From: an uncultured Lachnospiraceae bacterium
GTDB taxonomy: Bacteria; Bacillota; Clostridia; Lachnospirales; Lachnospiraceae
Assembly: GCA_910577675.1 (NCBI GenBank)
Contig: CAJTOR010000078.1
Location: forward strand, 1 to 10,091
Reading direction: 5' to 3'
Length of the DNA: 10,091 nucleotides
Part shown: positions 1-5,543 of the stretch, piece by piece
Numbering within the stretch: position 1 is the stretch's first letter
Layout of the letters: every line of letters begins with the position of its first letter
Translations under genes and position numbers: made by a program
Notes under the pieces: model-generated
Seen by the model: only the letters and a program-made list of their open reading frames with translations
Databases searched by the model: none
What the model was told of the DNA's origin: nothing

Positions 1-43
1 CCCTTGCAAATAATATAGATTACACGGAAAGGAGCAATGATTT

Positions 44-472
44 ATGAATTATGTATACCCGGCTGTTTTCTATGAGGAAGAGGGTAAAATATCGGTCATT
101 TTCCCCGACTTAGGGAATCTTGCAACTTTTGGAGATAATGTGGCGGACGCTATGCGCATGGCGGGGGATGCCTGCGGTCTGTATCTATTTACCGCCCTGC
201 GTGACGGTGAATCCCTCCCGGCTCCCAGTACATTAAACGAAATCAATCCTGCTGCCGTCCTGAAAGATTTTGAAATGGAATCCGCTGCGGATAGTGCTTT
301 CGTCAATATGGTACTGGTGGATATGACCGAATACGCAAGGAAACACAGCGATAAGGCAGTAAAAAAGACTTTAAGCATTCCTATGTGGCTGAATACTCTT
401 TGTGAAGAAAAAAGCATCAACTTTTCAAAAGTATTGCAGGATGCCCTATTGACAAAAGTACAATCGCTATGA
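44..472 (+). CDS. hicB: HicB-family type II antitoxin
   Basis: HicB antitoxins neutralise the HicA mRNA interferase by direct binding and repress their own operon through a C-terminal DNA-binding domain. The 142-residue protein has the HicB layout: an N-terminal partial RNase H-like domain (about residues 2-65, starting NYVYPAVFYEEEGKISVIFPDL) and a C-terminal ribbon-helix-helix segment (about 105-140) with the strand KKTLSIP, helix WLNTLCEEK and NFSKVLQDAL. The ATG at 44 has AAAGGAG at 28-34 with 9 nt spacing. hicA normally lies immediately upstream; only 43 bases are visible there, holding one reading frame that ends in TGA overlapping this ATG (45-47) and another that ends at 16-18, too little to identify a toxin. 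A terminator follows at 516-556. The family call is firm; pairing with an intact HicA is inferred. Confidence 0.88.
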   Translation: MNYVYPAVFYEEEGKISVIFPDLGNLATFGDNVADAMRMAGDACGLYLFTALRDGESLPAPSTLNEINPAAVLKDFEMESAADSAFVNMVLVDMTEYARKHSDKAVKKTLSIPMWLNTLCEEKSINFSKVLQDALLTKVQSL

Positions 473-515
473 CTGGCAGCAATCCAAAACAGAATATGCT
501 TTACCTGATAAGAAT

Positions 516-556
516 ACCGCCCTGACACTCGCCAAAGTACAAAGGGCGGTTTTCTC
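516..556 (+). terminator. intrinsic terminator after hicB
   Basis: An 8-bp perfect stem, ACCGCCCT (516-523) with AGGGCGGT (543-550), is followed by TTTCTCT. The 19-nt loop is long for a rho-independent terminator, so efficiency is uncertain. Its place 44 nt after the hicB stop fits the end of that operon. There is no U tract on the minus strand. Confidence 0.5.
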
Positions 557-559
557 TGT

Positions 560-678
560 CTATTCATGTTTTAAAAGCCTATTTTCTCCTTGTGCCAAAA
601 AACAAAAAAATGCCAAAGACTTGTAAATATACTTACAAATCTCTGACACCATTTTGTCCTTCCCCTATGCCAATTCAT
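560..678 (-). other. two overlapping small leader ORFs across the terminator
   Basis: Two short ORFs in different frames cross the terminator hairpin. ORF a starts at ATG 652 behind GGGGAAGGAC (spacing about 3-8 nt) and gives a 30-residue peptide beginning MVSEICKYIYKSLAFF, stopping at 560-562. ORF b starts at ATG 678 and gives a 35-residue peptide beginning MNWHRGRTKWCQRF, stopping at 571-573. A hairpin CCCTATG/CATAGGG (663-669 with 676-682) lies at the start of ORF b. A short ORF running through a terminator is the layout of ribosome-controlled attenuators of some antibiotic-resistance genes. Whether either peptide is made is unknown. Confidence 0.4.
604..648 (-). terminator. strong intrinsic terminator of the minus-strand leader
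   Basis: Read on the minus strand, a 16-pair stem (arms 633-648 and 611-626, all pairs Watson-Crick except three G-U) closes a 6-nt loop (627-632) and is followed directly by seven U residues (610-604). This is one of the strongest terminator signals in the window. It ends transcription from the promoter at 798-826 after about 185-190 nt. No gene in the minus direction needs a terminator here other than this leader. Confidence 0.85.
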
Positions 679-797
679 AGGGCGCACTGATTCAATTATC
701 TGTACCAACCTCACAAACTGCAATTCGGACTGTATTTATAAGTATACTAATCTGGCACTGCAACTTGTGACTGGCACTAATATTTAATTTTGCAGAT

Positions 798-826
798 ATT
801 ATACAATATGCGATAAAGCAAGTCAA
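798..826 (-). promoter_or_regulatory. near-consensus sigma-A promoter, minus strand
   Basis: The minus strand reads TTGACT (826-821), a 17-bp spacer, then TATAAT (803-798): consensus -10, one mismatch in -35, ideal spacing. The expected start is near 791. The transcript would run leftward through a leader with two CTGGCACT direct repeats (752-759 and 771-778 on the plus strand), a 7-bp hairpin (663-682) and the terminator at 604-648. Confidence 0.8.
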
Positions 827-1044
827 GACTTTTTTCCCAATATTTTGAACGATATATTTTGAGTAACACAAGATACGGTATCAAATATTATAAGAAATTC
901 TCATTACAACAGTCATTAAGGAAACCTTAAATATATAAAAACGGGGTACTTATTGGGGTAAAACACTTTGTAAAATCCCTACAAACCGCATAAATAAAGG
1001 CTTTTCCGCATAATCCGTTTGGACATGGTGTCCAGAAGATATAT
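827..1044. other. AT-rich intergenic stretch, no gene seen
   Basis: No start with a ribosome site or sustained open frame was found on either strand. The only structure is a 6-bp palindromic hairpin TGGACA-TGG-TGTCCA at 1020-1034, just before the terminator hairpin at 1045-1080. The function is unknown. Confidence 0.5.
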
Positions 1045-1080
1045 AAAACACCGCTCCGATTTTGACAGAAGCGGTGTTTT
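1045..1080 (-). terminator. bidirectional-looking terminator after the Fic gene
   Basis: An 11-bp perfect stem, AAAACACCGCT (1045-1055) with AGCGGTGTTTT (1070-1080), has a 14-nt loop. On the minus strand it is followed by TATATAT after the UUUU of the stem; on the plus strand by a fifth T and then CATAAG. It lies about 90 nt beyond the Fic stop codon, the only nearby gene that would read into it. Confidence 0.7.
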
Positions 1081-1169
1081 TCATAAGGTTGACAGCCCAT
1101 AAAATTGTTGTATTTTTGTATGGTTAAGGGAAGATATCAATATCAATTATATATCATTAGAAAACCAAG

Positions 1170-2063
1170 TTATTTTTCCAACATCATCAAGTAACTGTCC
1201 AACCTTGCATTCACATAACCCGCAAACAGCTTTTCCATCGCACCAAGATTATGCTTTACATGGTATTCGTCGAATGCATTGTAATACGAAATACGATCTG
1301 CAAACTTAATATCAATTGGCGGATATCCAGCTTTCATCAATTCCAAATTTACAAGCAGCCTTCCGGTTCTTCCATTTCCGTCAATAAAAGGATGAATCCC
1401 CTCAAATTCAACATGAAACCGCGCAAGCCGGGGAATAATATGATCTGTACTACTCATATAAGCTTCCAACAACTGTTCCATCTTAGATTGGATCAAATAA
1501 GGCTGAACCGGACCAAGCTTCGCACCCATAATCCTGACAGGAACTCTCCTGTAAACACCCCGATCCTCCCGTTTATCCGCTAATACAAGATAGTGTATCT
1601 GCTTGATGATACTCTCCGATAAAGGTATCTGTTCTTTTACCAAATCCCGCACAAAATCAAACGCTTCTTTATGCCCGACTGCCTCCATATGATCCTTTAA
1701 CGGCTTTCTGTCAATCGTCAGACCACGCAAAACCATATCCGTTTCACGCAGGGTCAGGGTGTTTCCCTCAATTGCATTTGAATTATAAGTATACTCAATA
1801 ATGAATTCCTCAGTCAAGCGCTCCAGCTCACCCTCAGTCAACGGTCGTCTGGTATCGAGTTCTCTTTTCTTCCTGTCCATGGCTGCCAGTAAACTTTCCG
1901 TCGCTTTAAAACGCCCATCCTGTGGTTTTTTCGCATCTAATGGGATCATCCAATTACGCCCTTCTCGTGTGGCTCCCGAAATCTTTCCTTCCGAACACAG
2001 TATACGCACCCGTCTGTCAGTAATCCCCCACTTTTCTGCTGCCTGCTTTACCGTTATATACAT
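1170..2063 (-). CDS. Fic/DOC family AMPylase, class II, with N-terminal HTH
   Basis: Fic enzymes transfer AMP (or other phosphate-containing groups) from nucleotides to hydroxyl groups of target proteins. The 297-residue protein carries the full active-site motif HPFIDGNGRTGR at residues 224-235 (catalytic His224, Arg235), so it should be active. Upstream, S95-N-A-I-E99-G100 matches the class II inhibitory helix motif (S/T)xxxE(G/N), in which the Glu blocks the ATP gamma-phosphate. Residues 1-45 (MYITVKQAAEKWGITDRRVR, then KISGATREGRNWMIP) look like a MerR/excisionase-type helix-turn-helix, suggesting DNA binding or autoregulation. The ATG at 2063 has GGGAG about 11 nt upstream. It has its own promoter (2090-2118) and terminator (1045-1080), so it is probably monocistronic. 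The target protein is unknown; no separate antitoxin gene is adjacent, as expected for class II. Confidence 0.93.
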   Translation of the reverse strand: MYITVKQAAEKWGITDRRVRILCSEGKISGATREGRNWMIPLDAKKPQDGRFKATESLLAAMDRKKRELDTRRPLTEGELERLTEEFIIEYTYNSNAIEGNTLTLRETDMVLRGLTIDRKPLKDHMEAVGHKEAFDFVRDLVKEQIPLSESIIKQIHYLVLADKREDRGVYRRVPVRIMGAKLGPVQPYLIQSKMEQLLEAYMSSTDHIIPRLARFHVEFEGIHPFIDGNGRTGRLLVNLELMKAGYPPIDIKFADRISYYNAFDEYHVKHNLGAMEKLFAGYVNARLDSYLMMLEK

Positions 2064-2089
2064 AAAGATCGCATCTCCCTTCTTTCAAT

Positions 2090-2118
2090 ACTATATCTTA
2101 TTTTCGGAATATTATCAA
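2090..2118 (-). promoter_or_regulatory. promoter of the Fic gene
   Basis: The minus strand reads TTGATA (2118-2113), a 17-bp spacer, then TATAGT (2095-2090). The expected start lies near 2083, giving a short leader containing the ribosome site. The spacer holds one of three phased repeats (see 2101-2157), so a bound regulator would overlap RNA polymerase. Confidence 0.7.
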
Positions 2119-2157
2119 CCTAAAAGGAATAATATTTTATTGTTTCCGGAATAATAA
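2101..2157 (-). repeat. three phased direct repeats, candidate operator
   Basis: Three copies of a TATTCC-centred motif lie in the Fic promoter. On the plus strand they read TTTTCGGAATATTAT (2101-2115), AAAAGGAATAATATT (2122-2136) and TTTCCGGAATAATAA (2143-2157). The GGAAT cores start at 2106, 2126 and 2148, so they are 20 and 22 bp apart, about two helical turns. One copy is in the -10/-35 spacer and two are just upstream. That fits cooperative binding of a regulator on one DNA face, perhaps the Fic protein's own HTH domain (inference). Confidence 0.55.
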
Positions 2158-2189
2158 AAGACTCAAAAATGCAATCCTTGCACTTTGAG
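2154..2189 (-). terminator. probable intrinsic terminator upstream of Fic
   Basis: On the minus strand CTCAAA (2189-2184) pairs with TTTGAG (2167-2162), enclosing a second 5-bp stem TGCAA/TTGCA (2182-2178 with 2174-2170) with a 3-nt loop. The run TCTTTTATT follows. It would stop leftward transcripts from the decayed region or the gene at 2409-2789 before the Fic promoter. The stem is interrupted and the U tract is impure. Confidence 0.5.
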
Positions 2190-2279
2190 CCTTGTCTTCC
2201 ACACTTTCAGTTTTAAATATCCTCAATCGTAATAAAACCGTAGTACCCTGCCGCTCCCATTGCCGCGGTTTTCCCTGTT

Positions 2280-2349
2280 CTATCCCACAAATGCCGCTAA
2301 TTCCCGTTTACACGCCGCACTGCCGTGGCATACAAATAAAATTTATCAT
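2280..2349 (-). pseudogene. possible 5' remnant of a low-molecular-weight protein tyrosine phosphatase
   Basis: An excellent ribosome site (AAGGGGG at 2365-2359, 9 nt spacing) precedes ATG 2349, but that frame stops after 13 codons (MINFICMPRQCGV). Shifting by one base gives ILFVCHG from 2342, the start of the low-molecular-weight phosphatase P-loop (normally followed by NxCRSP), which here runs on as SAACKRELAAFVG to a stop at 2280-2282. The essential Arg-Ser of the loop is not in place and the rest of a roughly 150-residue protein is missing. The match is only about seven residues and could be chance, so this is a tentative call. Nothing further recognisable lies between 2190 and 2280. Confidence 0.3.
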
Positions 2350-2408
2350 ATCTTTTATCCCCCTTTATAAGCCTTCAAATCTTGATATTCAATGGGATTG
2401 CGCCCACA

Positions 2409-2789
2409 TTATTTCAAATCATATTCTATTTTTTCCAATAAAGAACAGTCAACACACCCCACATAGTCCATAGCTTCAATAATCTTAAATTGCTGCTGTT
2501 CCATACCTGCATCTTTTCCATAAAGTTTTTCATATTGAACAAGAAATTTTGTAAACCAGTAATATCTTGCATACAAAATATCTGACAAAGTGTATTTTTT
2601 AATTGTTAATATCTTCTGCTCATTATTTTCCAATAACAAAGCATAATTTATCGCTTCATTCAATTCATTATCTTCATAGAGAGCAGCCAACGGTTTACCT
2701 AATAAAGCGAACAGTTCTTCCATACAAGTTTTATCCTGTAATAGCACTTCACACCCCCAATTTGATTTTACCGATTTTTTCAGCTCCAA
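2409..2789 (-). CDS. unrecognised small protein
   Basis: This is an open frame of up to 126 codons with no family I recognise. The protein is soluble and mostly helical by composition, acidic in the first half (LGKPLAALYEDNELNEAINYALLLENNEQ), with an aromatic stretch YARYYWFTKFLVQYEKLYG and a late CVDC pair. The start is uncertain: the outermost start is TTG at 2789 with no ribosome site and a stop 9 nt before it, while GTG at 2747 has GGGGG (2758-2754) 6 nt upstream and looks better supported. It lies 73 nt downstream of the gene at 2863-3468 in the same direction, so co-transcription is possible. It could also be a truncated gene. Confidence 0.55.
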   Translation of the reverse strand: MELKKSVKSNWGCEVLLQDKTCMEELFALLGKPLAALYEDNELNEAINYALLLENNEQKILTIKKYTLSDILYARYYWFTKFLVQYEKLYGKDAGMEQQQFKIIEAMDYVGCVDCSLLEKIEYDLK

Positions 2790-2862
2790 TTCTGTTTATA
2801 CTGATTTTTGTCTTTTTCTAAGCAACACATATTTTCAAAAAATCGGAAAATCCTATCTTCCC

Positions 2863-3468
2863 CTATCCCCTCACATCAAAACCATTCTCCCAATTTTCCC
2901 CGCATACCACTTCCTCACCCGTAAGCAAAACTCCCCTCTTTGCATTACCCCATGCCTCATTATAGATCATACACATTTCCGTCTGTCTTAAAGCCTCCTT
3001 ATTAGTAGTATACATCGTCCACCCATTATTGGAATAAGTTGCCACCATCTCCCCATTCTGATCGTAAAACTCCATATACTCACTGCTGCCAGACGGCAGT
3101 TTTTGATATTTAACTTTCCCTTCAAGAAGAGTCGCCAAAAAATCTATTGGTCTTGGCGCATTCTTCCTGTTCCCTGAAACAGCCCTAAGCCCGGAAGTGA
3201 TAATACCCTTTCTGTCCGGGGACACTTCCGATATATAGCTTTTCATCAATCTGTTAAACCCTTCGGATTTGTTCTGGAACTGCCCCTTTGCAAAATCCTG
3301 ATAGGCTTGTTCCTTAATCTTCCTCCTGAATTCTTCATCACGGATACCACTTTTCTTTTTGGAAAAAACATAATTATTATCAAAATCAGGCAGATGAATA
3401 CCACCTATACTTCCTGTTCCCGAAAAATACTGGTTCTGCAATAAACCATTGGATAAATTAACTTGCAT
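2863..3468 (-). CDS. uncharacterised protein ending in a FDVRG tail
   Basis: The 201-residue soluble protein has no signal peptide or membrane segment, and I cannot assign a function. It has a glycine-rich start (SNGLLQNQYFSGTGSIGGIH), a charged helical middle (FRRKIKEQAYQDFAKGQFQ), a central RKNAPRPIDFLATLLEGKVKY, a beta-rich part (EYMEFYDQNGEMVATYSNNGW) and a C-terminus NTKRG-like region ending ENGFDVRG. The ATG at 3468 is chosen over the in-frame ATG at 3495 because 3468 has GGGAG 5 nt upstream, whereas 3495 has no ribosome site and falls inside the candidate -10 element. Proteins of this general look occur in Lachnospiraceae genomes, but I attach no domain name. The gene at 2409-2789 follows on the same strand. 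Confidence 0.65.
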   Translation of the reverse strand: MQVNLSNGLLQNQYFSGTGSIGGIHLPDFDNNYVFSKKKSGIRDEEFRRKIKEQAYQDFAKGQFQNKSEGFNRLMKSYISEVSPDRKGIITSGLRAVSGNRKNAPRPIDFLATLLEGKVKYQKLPSGSSEYMEFYDQNGEMVATYSNNGWTMYTTNKEALRQTEMCMIYNEAWGNAKRGVLLTGEEVVCGENWENGFDVRG

Positions 3469-3492
3469 TATTTCTCCCTCTTCTATAATTTC

Positions 3493-3521
3493 CATTTAAT
3501 AAAGCGTATCCCAAAAGTCAA
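3493..3521 (-). promoter_or_regulatory. candidate promoter for 2863-3468
   Basis: The minus strand reads TTGACT (3521-3516), a 17-bp spacer, then TAAATG (3498-3493). The -35 is good and the -10 weak. It would start transcription near 3486, leaving a leader of about 18 nt with the ribosome site for ATG 3468. A hairpin (3520-3550) lies directly upstream. Confidence 0.45.
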
Positions 3522-3550
3522 AGGAAATTCGGAATCCGCTCCGTTCCTTT
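3520..3550 (-). other. two-part hairpin upstream of the gene at 2863-3468
   Basis: AAAGGAA (3520-3526) pairs with TTCCTTT (3544-3550), and inside it CGGA (3530-3533) pairs with TCCG (3540-3543), with a 3-nt bulge on one side. On the minus strand it is followed by GACTTTTGGG, which is not a true U tract. It could be a weak terminator insulating the next promoter or a binding site. Confidence 0.4.
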
Positions 3551-3575
3551 CTCATATCCCTATGTTGCTCCCGCT

Positions 3576-3606
3576 TATCAGATGGGGTTTATCACCCCAC
3601 CTGATA
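3576..3606. other. strong GC-rich hairpin in the intergenic region
   Basis: TATCAG-A-TGGGGT (3576-3588) pairs with ACCCCA-C-CTGATA (3594-3606): 12 pairs, one mismatch and a 5-nt loop. There is no U run on either side, so it is not a terminator by the usual criteria. It stands alone between the radical SAM stop and the next gene. Confidence 0.45.
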
Positions 3607-3854
3607 CAATTGATCGGTTAAACAGCCTCACAAAAACTCTATTCCTTTATTTCAAAAATCATAGCCACAGACTATTATCCCTAATCCCCATCTCTTCTCC
3701 TTTAATTTCTTTCCCTCTTTATATATCGGATCACAGGGCATTTTATCAAAGACCATTGCGCAAATTTCTCAATCCATTGCCAAAAACTACAATAAATAAT
3801 ATATTCCGGTATTGTATCCCCCATGTGAAAGGATTTTTCTCCCGTCAGCACCCC
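3607..3854. other. AT-rich intergenic stretch after the radical SAM gene
   Basis: No confident gene was found. On the minus strand AAAGGAG lies 5 nt before ATG 3691, which opens only ten codons (MGIRDNSLWL, stop at 3659-3661); this may be a vestigial gene start. No clear U-tailed terminator for the radical SAM gene was found in the 250 nt after its stop. Confidence 0.4.
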
Positions 3855-4754
3855 CTACAAATGGTGGACACTCTCACGGTACTGGCGCAGTTCGTCCTCA
3901 CCTACATTCTCTATAACATTATCAAGGAAAGCTAACAGTTTCTCCTTTTCTTTTGGCAGCAATCCCTGCATCTGGAACGCATTGGAAGCACCCATTGCAG
4001 CAAACACCGTCCGGATTTCCAACCCTTTAACCAATGCCCGGACTTCCCTGTATTTTTCAATTTCACTTTCCTCTTTCCAGTTTCCCTTCTGTATTTCCTC
4101 ATACAACTTCGAATTCGGGTAGATGGTCAGCATATTTGCACCGACCAAAATCGGATGAAGTTTATTGCATACCGCGGCGGTAATCTTCGCACCCCTCTCC
4201 CCGCGCCCTTCCCCGGATATGCCTGTCAGATAAAAAAAGCTATAGCGGATACCCGCCTTATCAAGCCGACCGCACTGTTCGATAATATCAGCAGCAAGGT
4301 AACCCTTCTCCATAAATCGCAGCGCCTCATCATCCGCTGTTTCAATACCGATTGTCAGCATATCATAACCTGCGCAGTGCAGATCAGCAAGTTCCTGATC
4401 CGTTTTCAGGGTAACATCGGTTAACCTTGAAAAGCAGCCAATTGTTTCCGTTTCAGGAAAATATTCGTGTATCATTCCCGCTATCTTTATCAGCTTTTCA
4501 AATTTCAGCACAAAAGGATTTGCCCCGGTCAAAAAAGTCCGGGTTACCTTCCTGCCGTAAAAACACCGGTACATCTTCTGCGCCTCAATAAGATCCGCCT
4601 CTATATCCTCCATCGGCGACATCCTAAACCCAAAGGGCAGGTCTTCATAAAGCGTGCAAAATTTACATCTGTGGTGCGTACAGCCCGCGGTAACCTCCAA
4701 AAGCAGGGAAGATGCCTCATAGGGCGGTCTCCATATCGTTCCAGTATAGTGCAT
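3855..4754 (-). CDS. radical SAM protein with a CX4CX2C cluster motif
   Basis: Radical SAM enzymes use a [4Fe-4S] cluster to cleave S-adenosylmethionine into a 5'-deoxyadenosyl radical. The cluster ligands are C25-THHR-C30-KF-C33, a CX4CX2C spacing rather than the usual CX3CX2C. TIM-barrel features follow: TFLTGANPFVL (about 92-102), IGCFSRLTDV, the strand MLTIGIETADDEALRFMEKG (about 131-150) and FFYLTGISGEGRGERGA. The body resembles the Elp3/HemN-like radical SAM fold. There is no B12-binding or SPASM domain, so the 299-residue protein is a bare core enzyme; the substrate cannot be inferred. The ATG at 4754 has AGGAGG (4768-4763) with 8 nt spacing. It is divergent from the HxlR regulator, whose product often controls the facing gene in such pairs (inference). 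Confidence 0.88.
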   Translation of the reverse strand: MHYTGTIWRPPYEASSLLLEVTAGCTHHRCKFCTLYEDLPFGFRMSPMEDIEADLIEAQKMYRCFYGRKVTRTFLTGANPFVLKFEKLIKIAGMIHEYFPETETIGCFSRLTDVTLKTDQELADLHCAGYDMLTIGIETADDEALRFMEKGYLAADIIEQCGRLDKAGIRYSFFYLTGISGEGRGERGAKITAAVCNKLHPILVGANMLTIYPNSKLYEEIQKGNWKEESEIEKYREVRALVKGLEIRTVFAAMGASNAFQMQGLLPKEKEKLLAFLDNVIENVGEDELRQYRESVHHL

Positions 4755-4783
4755 TATTCATTCCTCCTAATTTAATATACTAA

Positions 4784-4838
4784 AGAAGTCCCCTCTTCTA
4801 AGCCGTAAAGACGAAAGCGGTGGATAATGGGGACTTCT
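4784..4838 (-). promoter_or_regulatory. large stem-loop in the radical SAM 5' leader
   Basis: A 10-bp perfect stem, AGAAGTCCCC (4784-4793) with GGGGACTTCT (4829-4838), encloses 35 nt that hold a small CCG/CGG stem. In the minus-strand transcript it sits between the candidate promoter (4851-4879) and the ribosome site (4768-4763). No U tract follows. It could be a structured leader affecting mRNA stability or translation; I do not recognise a known riboswitch class. Confidence 0.45.
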
Positions 4839-4850
4839 CCTCTGCACTCT

Positions 4851-4879
4851 AAATTACCCCTAAAATTTCTTAAAATCAA
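4851..4879 (-). promoter_or_regulatory. candidate promoter of the radical SAM gene
   Basis: The minus strand reads TTGATT (4879-4874), a 17-bp spacer, then TAATTT (4856-4851). It would give a leader of about 90 nt that contains the 4784-4838 stem-loop. Confidence 0.5.
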
Positions 4880-4898
4880 GTACTGTCTTTTTTAATCG

Positions 4899-4924
4899 AT
4901 AGTTCACTTTTTCATACCAACTAT
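4899..4924. promoter_or_regulatory. inverted repeat between divergent promoters
   Basis: ATAGTT (4899-4904) and AACTAT (4919-4924) form an inverted repeat with centres 20 bp apart. They lie between the two divergent promoters, 17-20 bp upstream of each -35. The spacing suits a dimeric winged-helix protein such as the HxlR product, but a 6-bp repeat in AT-rich DNA is weak evidence. Confidence 0.3.
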
Positions 4925-4940
4925 TAAAAATAACCCTATC

Positions 4941-4969
4941 TTGATTTTTTCCCATCCTGGGGATATACT
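4941..4969 (+). promoter_or_regulatory. promoter of the HxlR-family gene
   Basis: TTGATT (4941-4946), a 17-bp spacer and TATACT (4964-4969) form a good sigma-A promoter. The ribosome site AAGGAGG (4978-4984) lies about 9 nt after the -10, so the leader is very short. Confidence 0.7.
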
Positions 4970-4993
4970 CATTAAATAAGGAGGTTAAAAAAT

Positions 4994-5368
4994 ATGGCAG
5001 ATAATAAATTTAACAATAAAGAAACCATCGCCCGCTGCGTCCCAATGGGCAAACTGCAATCCGTAATTGGCGGCAAATGGAAAATCCTGATTTTATGGTA
5101 TGTGTCCTTCTATAAAATCCAACGGTTCGGTGAACTGATGCGCCGCCTTGACGGCATCACACAGTCCACTCTGACAAAGCAGCTCCGCGAACTTGAAAAC
5201 GACGGGTTCCTCCACCGGGAAATCTACAAGGAAATCCCGCCAAAGGTAGAATATTCGCTTACCGAATTAGGAAAAAGTTTCCTCCCCGTCCTCCAGACCA
5301 TGATGGCATGGAGCGAAACATACCTCTGCCCCGACTGGCAGAATCCTTATAAGAAAGATAACCCGTAA
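4994..5368 (+). CDS. HxlR-family winged-helix transcriptional regulator
   Basis: HxlR/YodB-type regulators are dimeric winged-helix proteins, several of which sense electrophiles or oxidants through a conserved N-terminal cysteine. The 124-residue protein matches the family over nearly all its length: Cys15 in ARCVPMGKLQSVIGGKWK (about 14-30), the helix FGELMRRLDGITQSTLTKQL (about 46-65), recognition and wing KVEYSLTELGKSFLPVL (about 84-100), and a C-terminal dimerisation helix ending CPDW. The ATG at 4994 has a perfect AAGGAGG with 9 nt spacing. It is divergent from the radical SAM gene, which is the natural candidate target together with its own promoter. No strong terminator was found just downstream. 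Confidence 0.92.
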   Translation: MADNKFNNKETIARCVPMGKLQSVIGGKWKILILWYVSFYKIQRFGELMRRLDGITQSTLTKQLRELENDGFLHREIYKEIPPKVEYSLTELGKSFLPVLQTMMAWSETYLCPDWQNPYKKDNP

Positions 5369-5461
5369 ACAATGGAAATACTATGTTTTACTGTGATAAA
5401 ATTGTTTTTGCAACCGCCTTTTTGTGTTGAATATATATGCCTATATGAATATAAAACCAAG

Positions 5462-5490
5462 TTGATTTTCCACAGAAAGTTTGGTATACT
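5462..5490 (+). promoter_or_regulatory. promoter of the 17-codon ORF and CD3324-type gene
   Basis: TTGATT (5462-5467), a 17-bp spacer and TATACT (5485-5490) form a good sigma-A promoter. The expected start is near 5497. The transcript begins with GTACTTACA, which is repeated directly at 5520-5528; AAGTAC (5495-5500) can also pair with GTACTT (5520-5525). Confidence 0.7.
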
Positions 5491-5523
5491 TAACAAGTAC
5501 TTACAGTTTAACACTCGCCGTAC

Positions 5524-5543
5524 TTACAAGGAGGTGCTTGTAA
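5524..5543 (+). promoter_or_regulatory. hairpin presenting the ribosome site of the 17-codon ORF
   Basis: TTACAA (5524-5529) pairs with TTGTAA (5538-5543). The 8-nt loop GGAGGTGC holds the Shine-Dalgarno core, and the A of the start codon lies in the stem. Such a structure can tune or switch initiation. Confidence 0.5.

Noticed and set aside
1..43. Tail of a HicA toxin gene
   Set aside because: HicA is expected here, but the short visible sequence has two candidate stops and no recognisable HicA C-terminus.
70..567. Minus-strand ORF antisense to hicB
   Set aside because: It overlaps the convincing HicB gene, has no family resemblance and no ribosome site at proper distance; it is a frame shadow.
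604..826. 6S RNA, suggested by the length of about 190 nt
   Set aside because: The 5' and 3' ends do not form the closing stem of 6S RNA, and the 3' end is an intrinsic terminator with small ORFs across it.
1020..1034. Palindrome TGGACA-TGG-TGTCCA as a possible attachment site
   Set aside because: No integrase gene, second copy or element boundary is visible in the window.
2409..3468. Toxin and immunity gene pair
   Set aside because: No toxin domain, secretion signal or known immunity fold can be seen; adjacency alone is not enough.
3469..3495. Upstream in-frame ATG (3495) for the gene at 2863-3468
   Set aside because: It has no Shine-Dalgarno and overlaps the candidate -10 element; ATG 3468 has GGGAG at good spacing.
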